The translations under genes were made by a program, and so were the position numbers. From Chlorokybus atmophyticus (lineage: Eukaryota; Streptophyta; Chlorokybophyceae; Chlorokybales; Chlorokybaceae): 64,000 bases of DNA. How positions within the stretch are numbered: position 1 is the stretch's first letter; each line of letters begins with the position of its first letter. This document shows positions 7,682-16,327 of the stretch, piece after piece. The DNA is taken from positions 1,099,692 through 1,163,691 of the forward strand of contig RHPI01002533.1 of the NCBI GenBank assembly GCA_009103225.1, written 5' to 3'. The notes beneath the pieces are model-generated. The model was not told the DNA's origin and did not search any database. It saw only the letters and a program-made list of their open reading frames with translations.

Positions 7682-10486
7682 ATGACCGTGCTCGATGTGG
7701 GAGTGGTACAAGGAAGGTGGGATGCCTACATGGCAGGGATCTTGCGAGTCCCCACCATCACTCACGACATGCGGCGACAGCTACTACGCGCCGTATACCT
7801 GCAGCCCATGCCTCATTATTATCATTGGACCGACACGGACATCGAGCCCACGGCCACGTGGGAAGGGACATTGGTCAGAGAAGCGGCTCATGCTGTCCGA
7901 TGGACGTACGCCGCGGAGCAAGCTGAACACGAGGCAGGCCCACAAACACCGGGTCCGCCAGGGTTTCCTCCACAGCCATTGGGTACACCCGCGGGCATGA
8001 TTCCAGCTTCGCAGAGGCGGCATCCACCTGCGCCGCCACCACAACCAGCGCCGGAACCTCCAGCACCGAGGCCCCCCCGTGTCTACCAACCACCACGACA
8101 AGGTCGGTTCGGCAAAGGGAGAGGGCAAGGCCGGGGTTCTCCGGACCCAGCAGGCAGAGGAGTTCTGGCTGCCATGCGCTCAGCACCCCCAGCTGAGAGA
8201 ACTGAGTCAGAGGTGCAGACAACTCGTATGAAGAGGCTGCGTATTGACGCCAATGCTGCCATGGTGGCCAACCAAGGCAAGCACGTTACCATCAACGGCC
8301 TGGCACCCAAGCGAGTAATGTTGGACACCGGAGCACAGCCTGTAATCATCGGGCGCTTCCTCGCGCGGTCCCTCGGCATAACCAGCTCGGACTTGGTGCC
8401 TTGCCCGTACGTGTTAGACACTGCCACAGGTAGCCGAGATAAGGTGATGGGAGTCACCAGGGAGGCCTTTTGCATTCGGTTGACAGGGCTGGACCCAACC
8501 CACACGACCGAGATCGTCCAGCAATGTGTGGTCACCAATGCCGGCTCCTTCGACTTTCTGCTTGGGCAGGACTTCAACTTCCCTGTGGGCATGGGCCTCG
8601 ACTGCTGGACAGAGCGAGCATGGTTTCGGCCACATTGGGATGAGGATGACGGAGAGGTGCAGGGTTTCCTGCCTTCCGAGTTGGTCTCGCGCACGCGCGC
8701 CCAACGCAAAATGGCTGCCATGGCCACACGCAGCCACGCCCGCACCCGGAAGGCTGCAATGGCTACATACGACGGCGCTCGGACGCAAGTCACTGCTGGT
8801 GCCACGGCCCCATGTCGAACCGTCGACTTGTCTCCCACCCCGTACAACGAAGAGCAGGAGGATGCCACCGTGGAAGTAGCATTACAAGACCCAGCTGAAC
8901 GGCGCTGGCGCGCACAGGTGGATGCGCACGTCTTGCTCAGCCATCCACTGATCACCATGCGCTTCCCCAACTACCGAAGCCACATCAAGGTGCAGGACCA
9001 CCATATGGTGGCCACCGGAGTGGTGGAGTTCCACACCTTTCGCAGGCAACAAGGCATCACAGTGTTGGAGCTGTTTGTAGGCATTGGCAGCGGTCTTGCT
9101 GCGGTCCTTAACACGGGCGTGAAGGTTGTCAAATACTATTACTGCGACCTAGACTCACACGCGCAAACGGTCCTCAAACACCACTTACGCCAACTACACG
9201 CCAGGTATCCACGTCAACTACCCCCCTCGGCGCTGCAAGGCAGCTCCAAAGCATTGCCACAAGACATCCGGCTGATCACTGAAGATCACCTACTGTCCCT
9301 CGGCAACGTCGACCTGTTAGTAGCTGGATGGGAATGCCAAGGGCACTCCAGGGCAGGCAAGGGGCAAGGCCTCGAAAACCCTCGCTCTGGGCTGTTTCGG
9401 GAGCTGATGAGAATCATCCACCTCCTTCAACACCACCAGATCTCCAGACCCCTGGGGTACGTCATCAAAAATGTGCATTCAGAGGACAACAAGCGTCCGC
9501 ACGTGGCCTCCAGCTACCGACAAGTTTGCTCCATTCTGGGGCACCCACTCAAGGTGAACGCGGCACGACATGGCTCGCGCGCACATCGTGTACGTGCCAA
9601 ATGGACAAACTTGGCCACCGTGGAGGAACTCATGATCGCCGAATACACACGCAGCGCTCGGCCGCGCAACCTGCTGGTCGATGACATCCTTGACCCCGGC
9701 CGCACAGCCCAACCTGTCCTGCATCATGACCACAACCACTTCTACCCGTGCAATCAGCCCGGTCAGCCCCGTCGCGCACTCCCTACATTGGTGTCCTACC
9801 CGGGCTCCTATGCATTTCGGAACGGTGGTGACGGGATGGTGTTCGATGCGACCACCAACAGGCTGGAAGAACCCAACGCACGCGAACGTGAACGCGCCAT
9901 GGGATTCTTCCCCAACAGCATCACGGGCTCATCGCTGACAGATAGTCAGCAATGCCAGCTGCTTGGTCGTGCCATGGACCAGAACAGCATGGTATGGCTG
10001 CTGGAGCTGAGCTTCGCATTGCAGGACCGCCACGTGTCCTTCGAGGATCTCGAGCACTTGGCTGGGGGGTGGGCTGATCGCGTAGCCGACATCAAGGCAG
10101 CTCACACAGCCCTCGAGGTGATCCACATGGAGGAGCAAGCAGCAGTGACAGTGGAGGACATTCCTGTGGTTGCCAATGCCACCTCCAGGGACCATGCCAT
10201 TGGCCCGTTGGCCACAGAAGACACTCGAAAGAAGCTGGGGGCTCTCCTCAAAAAATGGAGGAGCCAATTCAGCTTCAATGTGAAGGAATTGGGTACATGC
10301 TCAGTGTACCAGATGGACATCGAGCTGGTGGACACTGAGCCGATGTTCCGACGGCAATACAGGCTCTCCAAGTTGGAAGAAGACTTGGTGGAACAGAGAT
10401 GTAAGGCGCTGCTTGATGATGCAGACCTTATCGAAGAGTCCACATCGGACTTCGCAGCAGCAACCGTCATCCCAGAAGGATTCTGA
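7682..10486 (+). CDS. Pol part 1: aspartic protease, C5-cytosine DNA methyltransferase, start of RT
   Basis: This ORF of 934 codons contains, in order: a Pro/Arg/Gly-rich linker (about residues 80-165); an aspartic protease (VMLDTGAQPVIIG near 216); a C5 methyltransferase (about 455-790); and the first part of RT (about 885-934). Methyltransferase motifs are I (VLELFVGIGSGLAAVL), IV (LLVAGWECQGHSRAGKG, with the catalytic Cys), VI (GYVIKNV), VIII (SRAHRVRAKWTNL) and IX/X (ARERERAMGFFPNS, then QLLGRAM). The fold order is that of eukaryotic-type C5 methyltransferases, which move methyl from S-adenosylmethionine to cytosine. The Pro before the catalytic Cys is Glu, and the motif VI Glu is Lys, so this copy is probably inactive. 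The ORF ends early because of a short tandem duplication near 10476-10500. Confidence 0.88.
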   Translation: MTVLDVGVVQGRWDAYMAGILRVPTITHDMRRQLLRAVYLQPMPHYYHWTDTDIEPTATWEGTLVREAAHAVRWTYAAEQAEHEAGPQTPGPPGFPPQPLGTPAGMIPASQRRHPPAPPPQPAPEPPAPRPPRVYQPPRQGRFGKGRGQGRGSPDPAGRGVLAAMRSAPPAERTESEVQTTRMKRLRIDANAAMVANQGKHVTINGLAPKRVMLDTGAQPVIIGRFLARSLGITSSDLVPCPYVLDTATGSRDKVMGVTREAFCIRLTGLDPTHTTEIVQQCVVTNAGSFDFLLGQDFNFPVGMGLDCWTERAWFRPHWDEDDGEVQGFLPSELVSRTRAQRKMAAMATRSHARTRKAAMATYDGARTQVTAGATAPCRTVDLSPTPYNEEQEDATVEVALQDPAERRWRAQVDAHVLLSHPLITMRFPNYRSHIKVQDHHMVATGVVEFHTFRRQQGITVLELFVGIGSGLAAVLNTGVKVVKYYYCDLDSHAQTVLKHHLRQLHARYPRQLPPSALQGSSKALPQDIRLITEDHLLSLGNVDLLVAGWECQGHSRAGKGQGLENPRSGLFRELMRIIHLLQHHQISRPLGYVIKNVHSEDNKRPHVASSYRQVCSILGHPLKVNAARHGSRAHRVRAKWTNLATVEELMIAEYTRSARPRNLLVDDILDPGRTAQPVLHHDHNHFYPCNQPGQPRRALPTLVSYPGSYAFRNGGDGMVFDATTNRLEEPNARERERAMGFFPNSITGSSLTDSQQCQLLGRAMDQNSMVWLLELSFALQDRHVSFEDLEHLAGGWADRVADIKAAHTALEVIHMEEQAAVTVEDIPVVANATSRDHAIGPLATEDTRKKLGALLKKWRSQFSFNVKELGTCSVYQMDIELVDTEPMFRRQYRLSKLEEDLVEQRCKALLDDADLIEESTSDFAAATVIPEGF

Positions 10487-11879
10487 AGAAGGATTCAGCA
10501 GGCAACTGGACAGAGGGACGCATGTGTGGCGACAATCGCCCCCTCAACAACAAGACCAAGCAAGACCGGTACCCCATGCCCACAGCAGAGGGTATTTTTG
10601 ATGATGTGGGAGACTGCACAGTCTTCAACATCCTGGACATGCGTCAGGGGTACAACCAAATCGCCATCAAGGACGAGGACAAGCACAAGACCTCCTTCTT
10701 GGGCAACCGACAGTTGTACCAATGGAAGGTAATGCCGTTCGGGCTGAAGAATGCCCTCGCCAAGTTTCAACGCGTCATGGACAAAGCCTTGAAGGGGCTG
10801 GACTGCGCGCGGTGCTACATCGATGACATCCTCATCTTCAGCCGCAGCAACGAGGAGCATCTTCAGCACATCGAAGCAGTGCTTGAACGACTCAATGGAG
10901 TGGGGATGACCGTACACCCCGACAAGTGTACCTTCTTCACCCACAAGGTGCCGTACTTAGGGCACATGATTGTGCCCAATGGTGTGTATGTGCAGCAGGC
11001 AAAAGTAGAGGCTCTGGCAGCTATCCCTGCCCGACAGACCTCACACGTCTGCGCGCTTTTTTGGGACTTGCCAACTACTATCGCCGGTTTGTGAAGGACT
11101 TCGCGAAGATCGCAAGGCCCCCCAACGAGCTACTGAAGAAGGAGGTGGAGTTCGCGTGGAATGAGCCGCAACAGCAGGCCTTCGAGGAGCTGAAGAGCAG
11201 GCTCACTAGCGCTCCCATCCTTCAATGTCCGGACTACGCCAAGCCTTTCATCCTTCACACCGACTGGAGCAAGCTGGGGATGGGAGCGGTGCTGGTGCAG
11301 CACGATGAGAACAAGAAGGAGCGGGGGGTGTCATACGCAAGCCCAAGCAACAACAGCGCCGAGGCCAACTACAGCAGCTACGAAAGGGAGTGCCTCGCTG
11401 CAGTGTGGGCCATCTCTTTCTTCCGACCTTTCCTCTTTGGTCGACAGTTCCAACCGATCACCGATCATTAGCCCCTCAAGTGGCTGATGACCAACCAACA
11501 TCTGACAGGGAAACTTGCTCGATGGGCCCTGTTGTTGCAGGAATACGACTTCGAGATCGACCACCGCGCTGGCCTCACCAACCAAGACGCCGATGACCTC
11601 AGTCGCAACCCTCACCTCAGCACCAACGACGCAACTGGAGCTCGGCATGAGCTCGTCCCTGCAGCAACAGCCCCCACCATGGCAGCGATGTTTGCTGCTG
11701 CCGCGTTGCGCTCAGGGCGCAAGACCAACACCACGGCCTCAGCAGTGGTAGAGGAGATTCCTGCCCTTGAGTCTACCGACCCTGCGGCAACCACACCCTT
11801 GGGAGACGCCCACGCAGCCGATATTGACGTCGATGACACAGAGCTGGCGCCCACTGACACCAGGCAGGACATATGGTAG
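10487..11879 (+). pseudogene. Pol part 2: reverse transcriptase and RNase H, frameshifted
   Basis: The RT continues in another frame from about 10490, with RYPMPTAEGIFDDV, FNILDMRQGYNQIAI, the conserved KVMPFGLKNA and an intact YIDD (CYIDDILIFS). A further shift near 11040 leads into LRAFLGLANYYRRFV and RNase H (LHTDWSKLGMGAVL, SYERECLAAVWAI). TAG at 11469-11471 falls inside the conserved TDH-x-PLKW motif, where other elements usually have Gln, Asn or Ala. After the stop the frame continues into a linker with SRNPH and ends with TAG at 11877. The copy cannot make a full polymerase. Confidence 0.85.
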
Positions 11880-11927
11880 GAAAAGCCATCACTCTCCTTT
11901 CTTCAAAGTGGCCAGCTTCCCTCCGGC

Positions 11928-13206
11928 ATGAGCGCTCGAGAGAAGGACCGGGTCAACCAACGCACCCGTCACTATCGATGGGCAGGTGACAAGCTGTATC
12001 GCCGCTTCCACGACGAAGACAAGGAAGTGCCGACACCAGTCACGCGCGAGGGCATCATCACTTCCCTCCACACTGAGCTTGGACACTTCGGTGTCAAGCG
12101 TACAGTCAGCCTAGTGAGGGCACAATATTGGTGGTATGGATCAACAAACAGGTGCAAAGGTTCGTCAGCCACTGCCAGCAGTGTGACATGGTGCGCGCCA
12201 GCCTCAACACGCGTAGCGCCACCTTGCACCCACTCCCCATCTCCAGTCTCTTTACCGATGGGGACTCGACATCTTGGGGGACTTGGCACCCTCAGCACGT
12301 GGCAACCGTTACATCCTGGTCATGATCGAGCACTTCTCCAAATGGGTGGAGCTGGTGCCATTACCCGACAAGAGCAGCAGGGGGGTGTCTCAAGCCTTCC
12401 CCTAATGTCTTCAGCCGATATGGCAGCTGCGCCGAGGTCATCACTGACTAAGGTGCTGAGTTCAGAGGGGAATTCGACACCCTCTTGGACAAATGTTACA
12501 TCGACCACCGCCGTACCTCGCGTGATCACCCTCAAGCCGACGGCCTCGCCGAGCGTACAGTACAGACCATCAAGAAGGCACTCCGCAAATACGTGCTGGA
12601 GTACGAGAAGAACACTTGGGATGACCACCTCCCGTGGGTGGCCCTTGGATATCGATTGTCAAAGCAGGCGGCTCTGCGGGAGTACAGCCCGTACTACCTG
12701 CTGTCGGGCGACCACCATTGCTCCCCTTCCGGGCGCAGCAGGAGGTGGATCGCGTCGTGAACAACCTCGACGACCCTGACTGGATGCACTACGACATCAC
12801 CACGCGCGCCGCGCTTTTCGAGCGCACTGTCCCCATGGCCTTCAACAACCTGCGCATCGCGCAGTATCGCGACACGCTGCGCTACGAGCGCGTACGCAGC
12901 GGCTTCTACAAGGAGCGCCAACGGCGGTTCCAAGCGGGGGACTTTGCCTACCGCATGATAGCCACCAAAGACACGCTTGACATCTCCGTAGGCCGCACCG
13001 TCTACAAGGTACTCAAAGTGCACCCCACAGGGATGCTGGACCTCCTTGGTCAAAACGGAGAGGGGTTGAAGGACAACATGGTGAACTGTGCGCCATGTCA
13101 CCTTCCTTACGAGCCGGCTTCGGGCGTATCCAGCACCCTCGTCCCGCGCGCGCGCGCAGCACACGCTGTGAACGCTGCGGCAGCGCCGGCGACGACGCAC
13201 TCATGA
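11928..13206 (+). pseudogene. Integrase of the methyltransferase retroelement, several frameshifts
   Basis: The integrase N terminus is seen (ELGHFGVKRTVSLVRAQYWW), then CQQCDMVRAS in another frame, completing the HHCC module. The core appears in pieces: YILVMIEHFSKWVELV, EVITD followed by TAA (12449-12451) and GAEF, and DHPQADGLAERTVQ-type sequence near 12500-12570 (SRDHPQADGLAERTVQTIKK). The C-terminal part runs in one frame at 12634-13206 (AGDFAYRMIATKD, VYKVLKVHPTGMLDLLGQNG). At least three frame changes and one stop make it non-functional. Confidence 0.8.
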
Positions 13207-13331
13207 TGCTCTGCGATGGCTGCAACAAAGGCCTGCATTGCTACTGCCTGGAGCCATCTTTGGACACGATACCTATGGAGGAATATTGGTGCGACGATTG
13301 CCGTACCAACGGCCCTCCTCACTTGCGCTAG
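13137..13331 (+). pseudogene. PHD finger at the C terminus of the integrase, out of frame
   Basis: The segment encodes a Cys4-His-Cys3 PHD finger: C-x2-C (CERCG), C-x2-C (MLCDGCNKG), H-x2-C (LHCYC) and C-x2-C (YWCDDC), with the aromatic residue before the last Cys pair. By family knowledge PHD fingers read histone H3 tails. It sits where chromoviruses have a chromodomain, so it probably served as an alternative targeting module. The preceding integrase frame is lost across a CG-dinucleotide run near 13145-13157; a one- or two-base slip there would join the two. Confidence 0.75.
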
Positions 13332-13376
13332 CAGCTGAGCTCTGGAGCTGGAACCTCCCCCAGAGCCCAGGGGGGG

Positions 13377-13610
13377 TGGCTTGTTGACTTTGTGTGCTAC
13401 AGCACAGCATGTACACTAGGGAGAACACCGACTCCACCTGCCCGTACTACCCAGCAGCAGCACACCAGCTGCACGAAGCACTTGTCACCATGAGGGTTAA
13501 GGTCATCTTTCTGTTTTTGCTGCGCGTTATACAGGTGGCACGGCAGCACAGCATGGCTGTCCATGCAGCTGTCCGAGACAGCGTGACCCTCGACTCCCCT
13601 CGACCCGACA
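13377..13610 (+). repeat. Repeat copy A1, LTR-like, abutting the G run
   Basis: The stretch from TGGCTTGTTGACT to CGACCCGACA is repeated at 14205-14447 with near identity (A2). It begins immediately after GGGGGG, as an LTR would after a polypurine tract. It may be the start of the 3' LTR of the methyltransferase element or a separate LTR fragment. Confidence 0.6.
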
Positions 13611-13680
13611 GCTGTCAGGCCTATCGCCCAAGCATGCCAGTCGTCATCGGGCATGCCTACAGCGAGACCCTCGCCCGGCT

Positions 13681-14449
13681 TACCAGCATGGCAACCCGCG
13701 CGCGTCTCTGACCAGTAGCTAGGTCATGTCTCTAGAGTAGCTCATGACCATAGCCTACATAGGCACCGCGCGTAGCTGTTCAGTTGTGAGTTCAGTTATA
13801 AGTCGGGTTTTATATCGAGTGGGGATTTCCTGTGGAAATAGCCTCGACATGACCGTTAGCTTATGTTCTGAACAGTCATGAGTTGACTTGTATAAGTAAG
13901 CACAGTGTTCACCGGATCAGCTGGTGACACTGTAAGAGAGAAAGCTAAGAGCTTGTGAAGCGACTTGAACTACGAAACACACCGTCCCGGTTCCCAAGAA
14001 TCCCCTCACCGTGTGAGAGCCTGTGCATGTTCTTGTGCACTGTGCTCGTCCTTGCTGTGAGCTTTGTGTACTTGGTCGCGGTGTGCTTGTTAGCATCAGT
14101 CAGGGCATAGCATCCAGGTGTTGCTTGCTCATTCACCTCACTTAACAGTGTATTTTCTCTTCCACTCATGCAAAGAACTGTGTAAACAGCACTACCTATA
14201 GTAGTGGCTTGTTGACTTTGTGTGCTACAGCACAGCATGTACACTAGGGAGAACACCGACTCCACCTGCCCGTACTACCCAGCAGCAGCACACCAGCTGC
14301 ACGAAGCACTTGTCACCATGAGGGTTGAGGTCATCTTTCTGTTTTTGCTGCGCGTTACACAGGTGGCACGGCAGCATGTCCAGCACAGCATGCCTGTGCA
14401 TGCATCTGTCCGAGACAGCGTGACCCTCGACTCCCCTCGACCCGACAAC
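13681..14449 (+). repeat. LTR-like interspersed repeat R1, contains copy A2
   Basis: About 770 bp, matched by a diverged inverted copy at 62179-62929. The match starts near TACCAGCAT and ends near CCCGACAACT. Both copies carry CGCGCGCG near the start, a conserved block CCATAGCCTACATAGGCACC, a TATA-type TTATATC and TGACCGTTAGCTTATGTTCT. The last 245 bp (A2) duplicate A1. I read it as an LTR of a second retroelement family, or a tandem LTR remnant; the precise ends are not resolved. Confidence 0.6.
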
Positions 14450-15653
14450 TGATACCCTAGCTTGCAAAACTTGCATATTCATTGCGACAATTAAATGCAT
14501 GTGTCAGTGCATCCGTGCAAGTGCATTTTCATGCTCACACTTGTAAAGCATACAAATGCTAAACCATGCTGATTGAATACACAAGCAGTAGCACGCATCA
14601 TACACAAACACACCAGCTTACTAAGGACAAAGCAAGCAAATCAACGGGGCTCAGAGCAGCGCCTTGTGCGATGCACGCAACAACCAAATTTGTTATAAGG
14701 ATTTGTACGGTATGCAAATAGTTTTTAAGGCTACTAGTTAGGTAGTGCATTGTAAGCACGTGTGTGTGAGGTTGTGTGCATCTTGTTCGTCGAGGCCGGG
14801 GCCAACTCGTATGTGCGATTAATTGCTGATGTTGTAACGATGCTTTACATTGCTCATGCAAAACGCTTAATTAAAAATGACCACTAACGACTGACTGCCC
14901 CTCGAGTACTAACATGCCGACACGCTCAAACCTTAATCCTGATACACAAGACTCCAAGGATTGCACATAGACGTTGCCCCTGCTGGTTATGTTTCACATG
15001 TGGCGCTGCTTGGCTGGTGAGGCGCTATACTTTTACGTTTCATTGCAAGTAGCGCACGTGTTGCTGAGGGGCCCCGCACACTGCAGTTGTTTGTTTTGCT
15101 ATTCGCTACCACCAACTTCAAGGGGCATGGACAAGTTGTCAATGCTTCCCCGTTCTAGCCCTAATCTAGCCTCCACCCCGCTCTCATCGCATTGACTGCT
15201 GAAAGCACAGTTCCTTTTACGCTATTGTTATGTGTTATAATTTGCATCAGTCAGTTGCCATGGTTCTTTGCCTATGCATGTGATGGTTTCCTTGCATCTC
15301 ATGCCAAAGCAACATGTTTGATGCAGTCTGTGTCATAAAGACATATCACGCATAATTCAATTGCATGTTTGTTTTGTTGTTGTTGTTGTTCCGTATTGAT
15401 TTTCACAGAGAAAGAGGGGGGGGGGGGGGGGGGGGGGNGCGCACGTGCACAACACATGAATTTATCGATTTTCTTGATTAATGCAAGTAAACACATCAGT
15501 CTGAGGCAGTGTGTGGTGTCATGGTTAAATGAACACATAGTTTAAAATCTTGTGTAGATCGGCTATGTAACAGGTGCATGGAGCAATGGACACAATTAGC
15601 GAGTAAAAGGTTAATTGTCAGGGAATGTGTGACATTGCAAATGTGTGACAACT
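14450..15653. other. Intergenic, no gene seen
   Basis: AT-rich relative to the neighbours, with only short chance ORFs on both strands. A poly-G run with one N (about 15416-15438) is an assembly weak spot. Confidence 0.6.
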
Positions 15654-15833
15654 TACCGTATTTACTCTTATAGAAGCCCCCCTCCAATAAAGCCCCCCTT
15701 AGCAAAAACGGGTGGGTGGACTTTTCAAAAAGTGCCCATTTACCGGCGTTTCTTGCCCGTGATAGAGCCCCCCTCAGCAAAAGGGGGGGGGGGGGGGNAA
15801 TAAAGGGGGGGCTCTATCAGAGCAAATACGGTA
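15654..15833. mobile_element. MITE-like element with terminal inverted repeats
   Basis: The left end (TACCGTATTTACTCTTATAG) is the imperfect reverse complement of the right end (CTATCAGAGCAAATACGGTA). AGCCCCCC-type units recur inside in both orientations. The element is short, has no ORF and contains a G run with one N. It is a non-autonomous DNA transposon by appearance. A related half with the same ...AATACGGTA end lies near 41546-41574. Confidence 0.6.
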
Positions 15834-16327
15834 TCACACGTAAGTGTGATACAGTGTAACTTATCACTGATAGCGAGTGACAGAATATGACCGCTCTAAA
15901 AGCCGGACACTAATACAAAATGTCTGCATTCCAACGCACAACCGTTGCAAGCGTCGGCGATGCGTAGCCTCAAAGCTGCCGGCTTGTCCGGCCAGCCCAG
16001 CTGGTGCGCCCACGATACCCTCTCGCGGGCCGTCGATCGCCCCTCCACCTCGTATGCTTATCTGGAACCGTGCGATACGCACTTCCGGAACCATCAGGTC
16101 CTGTTGCGGCCAACAGTGAACTTATTAAAGCACTCGGGACTGGCATGCTTGCGGCGTGTTGCCTGGTCCTAGGACAAGACCAACGGATGACGGACTTTTG
16201 GGTCCGGGCTAGGGTTTAGGGCTTGCTTTGGTGTGGTGGCGAAGAAGTGGCGTTGGGTAGGCGGCGGCGGTGTCGCTGGCGGCGTGGGTGCCGCAGGGTT
16301 TGAGTGAACTGATAAGGCTGCTGGGCG

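Larger units (their letters stand above)
6207..13376 (+). mobile_element. Decayed Ty3/gypsy retrotransposon carrying a C5 DNA methyltransferase and a PHD finger
   Basis: In order the element has two gag-region ORFs, an aspartic protease, a cytosine-5 methyltransferase domain, reverse transcriptase, RNase H, integrase and a PHD finger, then a G run (13370-13376) that could be its polypurine tract. It is G+C richer than element one. Several frameshifts and stops make this copy non-autonomous. No matching pair of LTRs could be found, so the outer borders are approximate. Confidence 0.8.

Noticed and set aside
8083-8970. Long minus-strand open frame (about 295 codons) opposite the methyltransferase element
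   Set aside because: It is antisense to the protease region, has no recognisable motif, and GC-rich codon use opens several antisense frames here.
13394-13711. Open frames repeated at 13394 and 14222 as a duplicated small gene
   Set aside because: They lie within the LTR-like repeat A1/A2; frame lengths differ after the repeat and no motif is seen.
15416-15438. Poly-G run as a biological signal
   Set aside because: Contains an N and has the look of a low-quality homopolymer; same for 15783-15798.
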